Part shown: positions 24,192 to 32,759 of the stretch, in pieces
Numbering within the stretch: the first letter of the stretch is position 1
Layout of the letters: the number at the start of each line of letters is the position of its first letter
Translations under genes and position numbers: made by a program
Source: CAWCTB01 sp963798275
Lineage (GTDB): Bacteria; Acidobacteriota; Terriglobia; Terriglobales; Acidobacteriaceae
DNA length: 33,575 nt
Assembly: GCA_963798275.1 (NCBI GenBank)
Contig: CAWCTB010000013.1
Coordinates: forward strand, 1 to 33,575
Direction: 5' to 3'
Notes under the pieces: generated by a model
Databases searched by the model: none
What the model was told of the DNA's origin: nothing
Seen by the model: the letters and a program-made list of their open reading frames with translations, nothing else

Positions 24192-25724
24192 ATGAAGCCT
24201 TTGAAGACGCTGTTCCTTAATCCTCCCTCGTTCGAGAACTACGACGGTGGCGCCAGTTCGCGCTGGCCGGCTACGCGCGAGATCGAGTCCTATTGGTACC
24301 CGGTTTGGCTGGCCTACCCGGCAGGAATGCTGGAGGGCTCGCGCCTGCTGGACGCTCCGCCGCACCATGTGAGCGCGGAAGAGACCATCCAGATCGGCAA
24401 GGACTACGAATTTCTGGTGCTGTTTACCAGCACGCCGGGGTTCCAGGGCGACATCGCGCTGGCTGCCGCCATGAAGGCGGCCAATCCCAAGCTGAAGATT
24501 GCCTTTGTCGGCCCGCACGTCACCACCCTACCGGAGCGGTCGCTGAAAGAGGGACAGGCGATCGACTTCATCGTGCGCCGCGAGTTCGACTACGCGACGG
24601 TGGAGTTTGCCAACGGCAAGCCGCTGAATGAAATTCTGGGCGTCTCCTATCGTGGGGCGAATGGCCAGGTGGTGCACAATCCCGACCGGCCAGCCGTGGC
24701 TGACTTGGACGCCTTGCCTGATGTAGTCGACGTCTACAAACGCGACATCGATCCCCGGCGTTACAACGTGCCGTTCCTGCTGTATCCCTTCGTATCGCTG
24801 TACACCACGCGAGGCTGCCCAGCGCAGTGCACCTTCTGCCTGTGGCCGCAGACGCTCAGCGGGCATCCCTGGCGGAAGCGTTCCAGCGATGCGGTGGCGG
24901 CGGAAATGAAGAAGGCCAAGGAATACTGGCCCTGGGTGAAGGAATTTTTCTTCGACGACGACACCTTCAACATTCAGGGACCGCGAACGGTCGAGCTCTG
25001 CGAAAAGTTGAAGCCGCTGAACCTGACCTGGTCCTGCACTTCGCGCGTCACTACCAGTTACGAAACTCTGAAAGCCATGAAGGAAGCCGGCTGCCGGCTG
25101 TTGATCGTGGGCTATGAGTCAGGCGATCCGCAGATCCTGAAAAATATCAAGAAGGGCGCCACGGTGGAGCGCGCCCTCCAGTTCACCAAGGACTGCCACA
25201 AGCTGGGGCTGAAGGTGCATGGCGATTTCATCCTGGGTCTGCCGGGTGAAAGCAAGGAAAGCATTCGCCGCACCATCGACTTCGCGAAGGAACTGGACGT
25301 CGATACCATCCAGGTGTCGATCGCGCATGCCTATCCCGGAACCGAGCTGTATGACTACGCCAAGGCCAACGGCTTCATCGTGAACGAAGGCGCGCAGATG
25401 GTCGACGAGGGCGGTCACCAACTGGCCATGATCGAGTACCCGGGCCTGCCGCGCGACTACGTGATGGAAATGGTGCACCGTTTCTACGACGAGTACTATT
25501 TCCGGCCCAAGGCTATTTTGCGGATCGTGGGCAAAGCGGTTTTCAATAACAGTGAGCGCAAGCGTCTCTACAAGGAAGCCAGGCAATTCCTGAAGTTGCG
25601 GGCAGCGCGTAACCGCGCGGTCAAGGAGACACGCGCGCATCAGCCCTCGCCTCCGGTTCCGCCAGCTTCGGGTACAGCAGTTACCGAAGCTAAACCGGAA
25701 ACGGTGGAAACGGTCAACGTCTAG
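24192..25724 (+). CDS. hpnJ: Hopanoid biosynthesis radical SAM protein HpnJ
   Basis: 510-residue B12-binding/radical SAM enzyme. In other bacteria HpnJ acts in building the cyclitol ether of bacteriohopanetetrol, a membrane hopanoid side chain. The family opening is LFLNPPSFENYDGGASSRWPATREIESYWYPVWLAYPAGMLEG; the B12-domain segment includes LKIAFVGPHVTTLPE; the SAM cluster motif is CPAQCTFC (CxxxCxxC, residues about 209-216) in YTTRGCPAQCTFCLWPQTLSGH, with EFFFDDDTFNI and ILGLPGESKESI after it. Start ATG 24192. The C-terminal 45 residues are a Pro/Thr-rich tail beyond the usual end. TACGAT about 12 bases upstream resembles a -10. No other hpn gene is nearby. Confidence 0.85.
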   Translation: MKPLKTLFLNPPSFENYDGGASSRWPATREIESYWYPVWLAYPAGMLEGSRLLDAPPHHVSAEETIQIGKDYEFLVLFTSTPGFQGDIALAAAMKAANPKLKIAFVGPHVTTLPERSLKEGQAIDFIVRREFDYATVEFANGKPLNEILGVSYRGANGQVVHNPDRPAVADLDALPDVVDVYKRDIDPRRYNVPFLLYPFVSLYTTRGCPAQCTFCLWPQTLSGHPWRKRSSDAVAAEMKKAKEYWPWVKEFFFDDDTFNIQGPRTVELCEKLKPLNLTWSCTSRVTTSYETLKAMKEAGCRLLIVGYESGDPQILKNIKKGATVERALQFTKDCHKLGLKVHGDFILGLPGESKESIRRTIDFAKELDVDTIQVSIAHAYPGTELYDYAKANGFIVNEGAQMVDEGGHQLAMIEYPGLPRDYVMEMVHRFYDEYYFRPKAILRIVGKAVFNNSERKRLYKEARQFLKLRAARNRAVKETRAHQPSPPVPPASGTAVTEAKPETVETVNV

Positions 25725-25784
25725 AGGCTGGGGAAAAATCTACGGCGATAGCCTCGGACTGACGCGCCATTGGCCATAGGGGCG

Positions 25785-25928
25785 ATGGCAGTTGAGGGTC
25801 GCGTGATCGGCGATTGCAGGGACGCGTCACCCGCAGGCGGAACGCGAGGGCGACGCCGGACCAAACAGGCTGAAATCGTCCCAGTGGCGCTGCTGATGGC
25901 TGGTGGCGTAGCCATCCTCGCTTTTTAG
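25785..25928 (+). CDS. Possible small membrane protein (47 residues)
   Basis: ATG 25785 to TAG 25926-25928 encodes MAVEGRVIGDC, a basic Arg/Gly stretch (RGRRRTKQAE), and a hydrophobic C-terminus (IVPVALLMAGGVAILAF) that could be one membrane helix, tail-anchored. No clear ribosome site (GGGG at about 25778-25782). It fills the 294-base gap between hpnJ and the lipoprotein gene. The layout is suggestive but the evidence is thin. Confidence 0.2.
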   Translation: MAVEGRVIGDCRDASPAGGTRGRRRTKQAEIVPVALLMAGGVAILAF

Positions 25929-26018
25929 TAGAGCGGGGAGTTCACGTTCTTCGCACTTCCCTTCCCCTGCTTCGGGCTTCCATATACTCTGGACACCATC
26001 ATTCGAAGGGTTCGTCTC

Positions 26019-26651
26019 ATGAGAAAGTTTGCCGTTGGGTGTTTCGCTGTGCTGCTGCTTGCAGGTTGTTCTTCCCAGAAGCCGGCCGAAACCCAGCAAG
26101 GACCGCCCGCCTCTCAGCCTGCGCCCAAGCAGGCGCAGTACGAAACCGGCCGCAACGCTTTTCAGAAGATGTACCTGTCGGCTCGGCTGTGGGCGCCTGA
26201 CGTCAAGCCCTTTCGTCTGCAGTCGCAGTACACCCCGGATGCCCCAGTCAGCGAGGGCAAGGCTGGACTATGGCGCGGATCGTTCGCTTCACCGGGCAAG
26301 CGCGCCATGAAGTTGTTCGTGTGGTCAGGATTGGCCGGGCCGGATGCCCCCGAGCAGGGCGTCTCCTTCTCCGCTGAAGATTCCTGGAATCCCAGCAACA
26401 GCTCAACCCAGATCTTCGACCTGGCCTTCCTGAAAATCGACAGCGATCGGGCTTACGAAGTGGCGCAGAAACAAGGCGGGGAGAAACTGACGAAGAAGGC
26501 CCCGCAACAGCCGGTCTTCTTTGTGCTCGATTGGGACGCGCGCCAGAGCCAGCTTATCTGGCACGTGATCTACGGCAGTAGCCAGGACGATGCCAAGCTG
26601 CGCATCGCCGTCAACGCCACCACCGGCGAGTTCCTGCGAGTGGAGAAATAA
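26019..26651 (+). CDS. Putative lipoprotein of unknown function
   Basis: 210 residues. Lipoprotein signal: basic start, hydrophobic core and lipobox LLAGC. A Pro/Gln-rich linker (ETQQGPPASQPAPKQAQ) follows, then a conserved-looking body with NAFQKMYLSARLWAPDVKPFRLQSQ, WRGSFASPGKRAMKLFVWSGL, GVSFSAEDSWNPSNSSTQIFDLAFLKIDSD and a C-terminal VFFVLDWDARQSQLIWHVIYGSSQDDAKLRIAVNATTGEFLRVEK, a pattern like PepSY-type beta segments. TATACT at 25983-25988 is a possible -10. No known domain is assigned with confidence. Confidence 0.75.
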   Translation: MRKFAVGCFAVLLLAGCSSQKPAETQQGPPASQPAPKQAQYETGRNAFQKMYLSARLWAPDVKPFRLQSQYTPDAPVSEGKAGLWRGSFASPGKRAMKLFVWSGLAGPDAPEQGVSFSAEDSWNPSNSSTQIFDLAFLKIDSDRAYEVAQKQGGEKLTKKAPQQPVFFVLDWDARQSQLIWHVIYGSSQDDAKLRIAVNATTGEFLRVEK

Positions 26652-26681
26652 GCGGTTCCGACAAGGCGTTGCCGGCGCTTG

Positions 26682-27107
26682 TCAGGAGGTCTTGGCTGGT
26701 TTCCAGTTGGACCAGATGGGAATGCCTTTGGGATCGCGCAGGGTCATGGTGTTGTTTCCGAAAGTCACCTCACGCGCCAGGATCTGCTCCTGATCGGCGT
26801 CGGGGGTTTTCGAGCCCACGACTTCTACCTGGTCTCCGGCTTTGATCCAGCAGTCGATATCTTTGAGGAACTCGGCCGGGGCAAGATACACCAGCACAGT
26901 CTTGTCGCCGCTTTTTACCACCAACTGGGTCACGTTCTGGTCCGCCGACAACTGGCGTACTTCCTGGACCTCGCCTTTGATAGTTACTTCTTTACTGGTG
27001 TCATACCTGGGGCCGTTTTTGCTACCTGCCTGTCCCCAAGTCACGGCCGCCGTGAATAATACAAAGGCGATGACGAAAAGGGCTGTCGCCCGCGATCTGG
27101 AACTCAT
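26682..27107 (-). CDS. Secreted OB-fold-like protein of unknown function
   Basis: About 141 residues. Start ATG 27107 follows a strong AGGAGG by seven bases on the minus strand; an upstream ATG at 27140 is in frame but lacks a site. Signal peptide (ATALFVIAFVLFTAAVTWGQA), then a beta-rich domain: YDTSKEVTIKGEVQEVRQL, VTQLVVKSGDKTVLVYLAPAEFLKD and GDQVEVVGSKTPDADQEQILAREVTFGNNTMTLRDPKGIPIW. The KGEV-x-VRQL and GDQVEVVGS strands are like small OB-fold exported proteins. Divergent from the two-component operon, with which it shares an intergenic region. Confidence 0.75.
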   Translation of the reverse strand: MSSRSRATALFVIAFVLFTAAVTWGQAGSKNGPRYDTSKEVTIKGEVQEVRQLSADQNVTQLVVKSGDKTVLVYLAPAEFLKDIDCWIKAGDQVEVVGSKTPDADQEQILAREVTFGNNTMTLRDPKGIPIWSNWKPAKTS

Positions 27108-27494
27108 GTCGCTACCTCCTTCTGGTTGAAGTGGACTCACGACTGGCCGGATTGGACGGGAATAAGGGCAGGGCGATATTAGCCATTGGAAATGGATGGG
27201 ATACCCGATCTCGCCGCTGCCGTCCGCTTGACGCGGTCATGCTCCGAACTCCAAGCACTGTAACTATTTACGCTAGCACCGGCTGGTCCGGCTCGGCAGT
27301 GAGCCTGATCACGTGATGTGGTGACGAACGTCATCCCTGGAGGTTCGGCCACTGCATATTCAGGCAGCCCATTGCAACCCGATCTGACACTTTTCGGCCC
27401 TAGACTTTCTCGTTACCCTACAAGAGTGCTTTTCCTTTAGCCCTTTCGTGTGCATAATCAAGCAGTTCCCGTGTGGCCGTGATCGAGGATTCTG
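27108..27494. other. Divergent promoter region upstream of the two-component pair
   Basis: 387 bases without a convincing gene. It contains the palindrome ATCACGTGAT (27308-27317), a second dyad TGACG-AA-CGTCA inside 27321-27340, and a CATAAT -10-like hexamer at 27453-27458 reading toward the kinase gene, about 36 bases before its start. An open frame at 27131-27316 has no ribosome site or family-like sequence. Confidence 0.5.
27321..27340. promoter_or_regulatory. Palindromic 20-mer, copy 1 (candidate operator)
   Basis: TGACG and CGTCA arms with an AA spacer, within a 20-base sequence repeated exactly at 33403-33422. It lies 155 bases before the kinase start and 214 before the divergent OB-fold gene. 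A NarL-type regulator of the kind encoded downstream commonly binds inverted heptamers, so autoregulation is plausible but unproven. Confidence 0.45.
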
Positions 27495-29264
27495 TTGCTG
27501 CCAAGCCTAAATGAACGCCGGTTTTTGACCAGGCTGAGTTCCCGGGGCTCAGAAAACGCCAACCCTCGGGTAGAGCGGGTCCTGGCCTACTCGCGGCTCT
27601 TTCTCGCGATCACGTCTCTGGTGGCGGCCCTTCTGCAACCGCTCGCTCCTCCGTACTACGATTGGCTGGCAGTAATCCTGTTGATCTTCTACACCCTGCA
27701 CAGTCTGGCATTGCTGATTTGGCTGCATTTCAATCCCGCCCCGGGAATGCGGTTCGTACGCTGGGCCCAGGCCGGCGATATGGTGTGGCCGATGCTGCTG
27801 TGTTTGTTTACCGACGCGCCCAGCAGCGTATTCTTTATCTTCTTTCTGTTCGCTCTCATGGCGGCAGCCTTCCGCTGGGGTTTCCAGGAAACCGTCGCCA
27901 TGGCGTTGTTGAGTGTGTTTGTTTTGCTGCTGCAGGCGGGAATAGTGGCGTGGGGGCCAGATTTCCTGCAGCGGCTGTTGTTCACCGATCTTGAAATCCA
28001 TCGGCTGATTGTGCGGGTCGGTTACCTGCTGTTGACGGGTCTGTTGCTGGGATATTTGTCGGAAGGCGAGAAGGAACTGCGCGCCGAGATCGCGTTCACC
28101 AACCGGCTGCTTTCCATGGCACGGGTGGGGAACCGCTTCGGCGACGTATTGGGCGAGGTCTCCCGCGAATTCGGGAGGGTTTTCCGCAGCCGGCAGATCT
28201 TTGGAGTGGCGGCGCAACTCAGCTCAGGGCGCGTCTTCCGCTGGGAAGTACCGGCCTCCAATCCTCCGGTTGCGCGCATCGAGGAATGCCCTCCCAAGCA
28301 ACGTTCTTCGCTCATGATGCTGGACTATCCCCACACTTTTTATGCCAGCGACAAAGGGAAAGAAGTCTGCATCGATGCGATCGACGACGAGGGGCTCCGG
28401 ACCGGCACCGACGGGCTGCGGCCGATGGGGATGCCGCTGGACGCTCACTCCGTCCTCGCGGTACGGCTGGAAATTGGCAACGAGTGGCAGGGCCGGTTTT
28501 TCCTGTTAAACGGCACGATCGGCACGAACCACGAACGGGAGCTGCGATTTGCGCAGAACACCATGCGCCAGGTCGCTCCGGCTCTGTATTCGCTGTACCT
28601 GTTCCGCCGCTTGCGCTCCCGCACGGGCGCCATGGAAAGAGCCCGGGTGGCCCGGGAACTGCACGACACAGCCATCCAGTCCCTGATCGGCATCGAGATG
28701 GAGGTTGATGTTCTGCGCCGCCAACCCCCTGCCGATGAGCGCATCGCCGAGGAACTGGGCCGCATCCAGGGGCTGCTCCGGCAGGAGGTGCTGAATCTGC
28801 GAGAACTGATGCAGAGCATGCGTCCCCTGGATGTAGGTCCGCACCAATTCCTTGACTTTATTGCCCAACTCGTAGAACGTTTCCGCAGAGACACTGGTTT
28901 AGACGCCCGGTTCCTTTCGGAACTGCAGGAAGTCACTCTACCGGCCCCCGTGTGCCGTGAACTGAGCCGGGTAGTGCAGGAAGGACTGGTCAACATCCGC
29001 AAGCACAGCGGCGCCGCTTCGGCCTACGTGCGATTCGGGACACAGAATGGGCACTGGCAGCTGATCATTGACGATGACGGACGCGGTTTTCCGTTTACCG
29101 GACGGATGACTCTGAGCGAACTCGACGAACTGCATCGCGGACCAACCGTCATCAAGGAGCGGGTCCGCTCGATCGGAGGAGACATGGTTTTGGAATCGAA
29201 CCCAGGCCACGGTTCGCGGCTGGAGATCAAGGTTCCTCAGAAAGGATACGAGTCATATGGATAA
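27495..29264 (+). CDS. NarL-family sensor histidine kinase
   Basis: 589 residues. About six N-terminal membrane helices (from LFLAITSLVAALLQPLAPPYYDWLAVILL to VGYLLLTGLLLGYLSEGEK), a GAF-like cytosolic region (about 200-360), then a HisKA_3 dimerisation domain with RVARELHDTAIQSLIGIEME, in which the histidine of ELHD (about residue 390) is the phosphoacceptor, and the HATPase domain (VVQEGLVNIRKHS, DDDGRGF, GHGSRLEIKVP). Start TTG 27495 follows GAGGA by five bases. It overlaps the response-regulator gene by 8 bases. The sensed signal is unknown; the membrane domain is likely the input. Confidence 0.88.
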   Translation: MLPSLNERRFLTRLSSRGSENANPRVERVLAYSRLFLAITSLVAALLQPLAPPYYDWLAVILLIFYTLHSLALLIWLHFNPAPGMRFVRWAQAGDMVWPMLLCLFTDAPSSVFFIFFLFALMAAAFRWGFQETVAMALLSVFVLLLQAGIVAWGPDFLQRLLFTDLEIHRLIVRVGYLLLTGLLLGYLSEGEKELRAEIAFTNRLLSMARVGNRFGDVLGEVSREFGRVFRSRQIFGVAAQLSSGRVFRWEVPASNPPVARIEECPPKQRSSLMMLDYPHTFYASDKGKEVCIDAIDDEGLRTGTDGLRPMGMPLDAHSVLAVRLEIGNEWQGRFFLLNGTIGTNHERELRFAQNTMRQVAPALYSLYLFRRLRSRTGAMERARVARELHDTAIQSLIGIEMEVDVLRRQPPADERIAEELGRIQGLLRQEVLNLRELMQSMRPLDVGPHQFLDFIAQLVERFRRDTGLDARFLSELQEVTLPAPVCRELSRVVQEGLVNIRKHSGAASAYVRFGTQNGHWQLIIDDDGRGFPFTGRMTLSELDELHRGPTVIKERVRSIGGDMVLESNPGHGSRLEIKVPQKGYESYG

Positions 29265-29928
29265 TAACCCAGTCGTGCGCATCGTCATTGCCGACGACCA
29301 CACGATATTCCGGGATGGATTACGCAGACTACTGGAGGCCGAAGCTGAATTGCAGGTGGTGGGCGAGGCGGCGGATGGCGCGGAGGCAGTCTCGCTAGTG
29401 CGGGAACTGCGTCCTGATGTTCTCCTGCTGGATCTCGCCATGCCGCGCATGCCCGGCATGGACGCGATGCGGGAGCTGTCGGCCGACGGAGAAGGCAGGC
29501 AGACCAAGATCATCGTGCTCACCGCCGCGGTGGAGCGCATACAGATCGTTCACGCATTGCAACTGGGCGCCCGCGGTGTGGTGATGAAAGAAGCCGCGAC
29601 CCAGTTGCTGATGAAAGCCATCCGCACCGTGATGGAGGGCGAATACTGGGTGGGGCGGGAGGCGGTGGGCGACATCGTGGACTTCATGCGGAGCAGCGCG
29701 TCGGGGGAGAAACCGCAGAAGAATTTCGGGCTGACTAAACGGGAAATGGATATCCTGACCGCCATCGTCGCAGGGTTAAGCAACAAGGATATCGCCAAGA
29801 AATTTGCCCTCAGCGAAGACACCGTGAAACACCACCTCACCAACATCTTCGACAAGGTGGGCGTGGGCAGCCGGCTGGAACTGGCGCTGTTTGCCATCAA
29901 CAACCGCTTGACCGAATCGCAGAGCTAG
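29257..29928 (+). CDS. NarL/FixJ-family response regulator
   Basis: 223 residues. Receiver domain with acidic pair DD (IVIADDHTIFRDGLRRLLE), phosphoacceptor Asp59 in VLLLDLAMPRMPGMD, Thr in IVLTAAVE and Lys in GVVMKEA. A linker of about 40 residues leads to a LuxR-type helix-turn-helix: LTKREMDILTAIVAGLSNKDIAKKFALSEDTVKHHLTNIFDKVGVGSRLELALFA. Its start lies within the kinase gene (8-base overlap), so expression is coupled. A perfect 7-bp hairpin lies 12 bases past the stop. Confidence 0.92.
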   Translation: MDNNPVVRIVIADDHTIFRDGLRRLLEAEAELQVVGEAADGAEAVSLVRELRPDVLLLDLAMPRMPGMDAMRELSADGEGRQTKIIVLTAAVERIQIVHALQLGARGVVMKEAATQLLMKAIRTVMEGEYWVGREAVGDIVDFMRSSASGEKPQKNFGLTKREMDILTAIVAGLSNKDIAKKFALSEDTVKHHLTNIFDKVGVGSRLELALFAINNRLTESQS

Positions 29929-29939
29929 GCCGGGCTGTG

Positions 29940-30032
29940 GCTTTCGATCGTGCCGAAAGCTCCTTCCCGTTGAGCGCCGGTTGCCGCGATTCGCTTTGAG
30001 TTGCCGCCCATGGAAAATGGGCCTTCCCCTTT
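29940..30032 (+). terminator. Two hairpins ending the two-component operon
   Basis: First hairpin: GCTTTCG (29940-29946) with CGAAAGC (29954-29960), 7-base loop, followed by TCCTTCCCGTT. Second: GCCCAT (30006-30011) with ATGGGC (30017-30022), loop ggaaa, followed by CTTCCCCTTTT. Both have pyrimidine-rich tails and probably act in termination. Confidence 0.5.
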
Positions 30033-30188
30033 TCATCGCCCCGTCTTCTGTAGCAAGATATATCCAAGGTCAGGTAGTTGGACCGCTTCTCCCGGGCCGC
30101 TGAACGTCGCGGAAGAGGGATTTCCGCCCCGCCCGAGCGACAACGCAGCCTAAAACGGGTTTACTGACTTAAAACCACAGGAGTCATC

Positions 30189-31271
30189 ATGAAACCACGA
30201 GCATCTTGGTATGCCGTTTTTGCAATCGCTGTCGCACTCGGCGTGCTCGCGGGGTGCAACAAAACGGCCCGTACGGACGCCCAAGTCGCCAGCGATGTGC
30301 AAAGCAGGATTTACAGCGATGGAGCGGTGCAAAGCCGGCAGATCGCCGTGCACGCGAGTAACGGTGTAGTCACCCTGAGCGGCTCGGTCAGCAGCGACAT
30401 CGAGCGCGGCGCCGCAGCCAACGACGCCGCAGCGATCGAGGGTGTGAAGACGGTAGTAAACAACCTGCAGGTTGAGCAGGCACAAGCGACGCCACCGCCT
30501 CCGGTACAAGAACCTCCAGCGGCCACGGAACCGTCTCCATCCAAACCTGAAACCAGGCGGGAGAAGCGACCACAGTCGGCGAATACGACGCGTGGCAAGA
30601 ATCCGGGCAGCGGCTCAAACGGGGACGATCTGCAGGCCAGCAATACTCCACCGGCCGCGATGCCAGCGACGTCGCCAGCGGTGGCCCCTCCGCCTCCGCC
30701 ACCTCCCCCGCCGCCCAAAAAGGTTACTGTCCCGGCGGGAACGCAACTCACGGTCCGCCTGAACGATCCGCTGGATTCGGAGCGCAACCAGGTGGGCGAT
30801 TCCTTCCACGGCTCCCTCGGCGCTCCCATCGTGATGGACGCCGAAACGGTGATTCCGACGGGTACTGACGTAACGGGGAGGGTTGCCGACGTGAAGAGCG
30901 CCGGCCGCTTCGCCGGAAACTCCGTACTGACGCTGGAGCTGACCTCCCTTTCGATCAACGGCCGGACGTACAACATCCAGAGCAATCAGTGGTCGAAGGC
31001 CGGCAAAGGGGAAGGCAAGAACACGGCGGTCAAGGCGGGTGGCGGTGCGGCTTTGGGGGCTGTCATCGGAGGTCTTGCCGGGGGCGGCAAAGGGGCGGCG
31101 ATTGGCGCTGCCGCAGGCGGAGCAGCCGGAACCGGGGTAGCCGCAACGAAAAAGGGCGAGCAGATCAAGTTGGCCCCCGAGTCGACGCTCAACTTCCAGT
31201 TGATTAGTCCGCTGACCGTGACCGCCCAGAATTCGGACAACCGCAATGCCGGGAGAACGGCACTGCAATAG
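30189..31271 (+). CDS. BON-domain, glycine-zipper lipoprotein
   Basis: 360 residues. Lipobox VLAGC; BON domain (ASDVQSRIYSDGAVQSRQIAVHASNGVVTLSGSVSSDIERGAAANDAAAIEGVKTVVNNLQVEQ in consecutive blocks) that binds membrane or lipid surfaces; a Pro-rich stretch including a run of about 12 prolines (PPPPPPPPPPPKK region); a beta domain (VTVPAGTQLTVRLNDPLDSERNQVGDSFHGSL) typical of acidobacterial exported proteins; and a glycine zipper (GGAALGAVIGGLAGGGKGAAIGAAAGGAAGTG). Start ATG 30189 with AGGAGT eight bases upstream. Likely an envelope protein; no enzymatic role can be claimed. Confidence 0.85.
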   Translation: MKPRASWYAVFAIAVALGVLAGCNKTARTDAQVASDVQSRIYSDGAVQSRQIAVHASNGVVTLSGSVSSDIERGAAANDAAAIEGVKTVVNNLQVEQAQATPPPPVQEPPAATEPSPSKPETRREKRPQSANTTRGKNPGSGSNGDDLQASNTPPAAMPATSPAVAPPPPPPPPPPKKVTVPAGTQLTVRLNDPLDSERNQVGDSFHGSLGAPIVMDAETVIPTGTDVTGRVADVKSAGRFAGNSVLTLELTSLSINGRTYNIQSNQWSKAGKGEGKNTAVKAGGGAALGAVIGGLAGGGKGAAIGAAAGGAAGTGVAATKKGEQIKLAPESTLNFQLISPLTVTAQNSDNRNAGRTALQ

Positions 31272-31377
31272 GCAGTGCTACAGTGGTAATCCGCAGGCGC
31301 AGTCCAACCCGGCTGCGCCTTTGGCGCGTCCCATTGCTACAGCATGGTTAGCAGAAGTTCATTCCGGTGAGATCGCC

Positions 31378-31854
31378 ATGCCCAAGATCACTGCCCTGAT
31401 TCATACCCGTAATGACGCCCTGCGATTGGGCCGGGCGCTGGAATCGCTCCGCCCTTGCGATGAAGTGCTGGTGGTTGACGATGCCTCCGACGACGATACC
31501 GTCAAGGTGGCGCACCAATACGGCGCGTATGTGAAAACGGCGATCCCCGGCGTTACCCCGGGTGCTTATGCCATGGACGCGGCCTACGATTGGGTGCTCT
31601 GCATCGAACCCAATGAAGCGCTGTCGGAGGGACTTGAGGCATCGCTGATTGAATGGAAAGACCAGGAGCATCCGGAGACGCTTGCCTGTTGCAGGATCAC
31701 GGTGCGGGAGGAGAACCAGGATGGCTGGCAAAACCGCAATCCCGAAGTGCGCCTGATCAACCGCAGACTCGTCAACTGGCGGGACAAACTGCCCGATGAG
31801 CAGCCTTGCGACATTACCTTGACGGGCGAACTGCTTCGCTTCCATCATCCCTGA
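31378..31854 (+). CDS. Short GT2-like glycosyltransferase-fold protein
   Basis: 158 residues. Start ATG 31378 with GGTGA eight bases upstream; the open frame extends back into the preceding gene but the family start is MPKITALIHTRNDALRLGRALESLRPCDEVLVVDDASDDDTVKVAHQYGA. The fold resembles the N-terminal half of WaaE/KdtX-type lipopolysaccharide glucosyltransferases. The usual DADE metal motif is replaced by WVLCIEPNEAL, and the protein ends at about two-thirds of normal length (LLRFHHP). It may be catalytically dead or act as a binding protein. Followed closely by pilD. Confidence 0.65.
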   Translation: MPKITALIHTRNDALRLGRALESLRPCDEVLVVDDASDDDTVKVAHQYGAYVKTAIPGVTPGAYAMDAAYDWVLCIEPNEALSEGLEASLIEWKDQEHPETLACCRITVREENQDGWQNRNPEVRLINRRLVNWRDKLPDEQPCDITLTGELLRFHHP

Positions 31855-31875
31855 GAGACGTTCCCGAAGCCCCGC

Positions 31876-32748
31876 TTGGACATCACCCTTGAATCCGCGC
31901 TGTTCGTTGCCGGTCTGATCGTCGGCAGCTTCCTGAACGTGTGCATCAGCCGCATTCCGCGAGATGAATCGATTGTTTCTCCGGGCTCCCGCTGCCCGAA
32001 GTGCCAAAGGCCCATCCGCTGGCGCCATAACGTACCTGTCATCAGCTACCTGGCATTGCGCGGGCGCTGCGGTGCTTGCGGCGAGCGAATTTCGCCGCGC
32101 TATCCTGCGGTTGAATTGCTCACGGGAATTTTGTTTGTCGCGGTTTATGTGCACTTCGGCCCGACGTGGCTGACGGTGAAGTTGTGCCTCTTCTGCTGGC
32201 TCGTCGTCGGTCTCATCTTCATGGACATTGAAACCGGATTGCTGCCGCGGGAGTTCACCTATAGCGGGATCGTGCTTGGCCTGGCCCTGGCGTGGGCCGC
32301 CCCGGTCGATAGCGCCGGCACGCGCTTTCTGTTGTCGCTGTGGAACGCTGGTGGCTCGCTCTCTGTGCAACAGATGTCGCTACTGGATGCCGGTGCCGCA
32401 GCCTTATCGGGAGCTTGCGTCTTTTATCTGATCTGGGGGCTGTATTACCTGGTGCGCCGCCGTCACGGCATCGGCTTCGGCGACCTCGCGTTGATCGCCA
32501 TGTGCGGCGCGTTCCTCGGGATGAAGCTGATGCTCTTCGTCATCTTCACTGCGACCTTGTCAGCGACGATCTGCGCAGTCCTACTATTGGGGCGCCGGCG
32601 TTCGGGTACAGATGACGACGCCGACCAGGAGTCGTTGCTCATGACGGAGATACCCTTCGGCGCGTTCCTGGGCGCTTGTTCCCTGCTGGCGATCTTCGCT
32701 GGAGAAAGTGCGTGGCAGGCTTACCTGAACTGGATTGCTTCGCAGTGA
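31876..32748 (+). CDS. pilD: Type 4 prepilin leader peptidase/N-methyltransferase
   Basis: 290 residues, polytopic membrane aspartyl peptidase that trims and methylates type IV pilins and related pseudopilins. N-terminal methylase part with two CxxC pairs (CPKC and CGAC in the segment SRCPKCQRPIRWRHNVPVISYLALRGRCGACGERISPRYPAVELL), then the catalytic aspartates in FMDIETGLLP (Asp117) and GIGFGDLAL (Asp203). The usual GxGDxK motif has Ala instead of Lys, a mild deviation. Start TTG 31876, 21 bases after the previous stop. Seven or eight membrane helices. No pilus genes adjoin it. Confidence 0.88.
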   Translation: MDITLESALFVAGLIVGSFLNVCISRIPRDESIVSPGSRCPKCQRPIRWRHNVPVISYLALRGRCGACGERISPRYPAVELLTGILFVAVYVHFGPTWLTVKLCLFCWLVVGLIFMDIETGLLPREFTYSGIVLGLALAWAAPVDSAGTRFLLSLWNAGGSLSVQQMSLLDAGAAALSGACVFYLIWGLYYLVRRRHGIGFGDLALIAMCGAFLGMKLMLFVIFTATLSATICAVLLLGRRRSGTDDDADQESLLMTEIPFGAFLGACSLLAIFAGESAWQAYLNWIASQ

Positions 32749-32759
32749 CCTTTTGGTTG

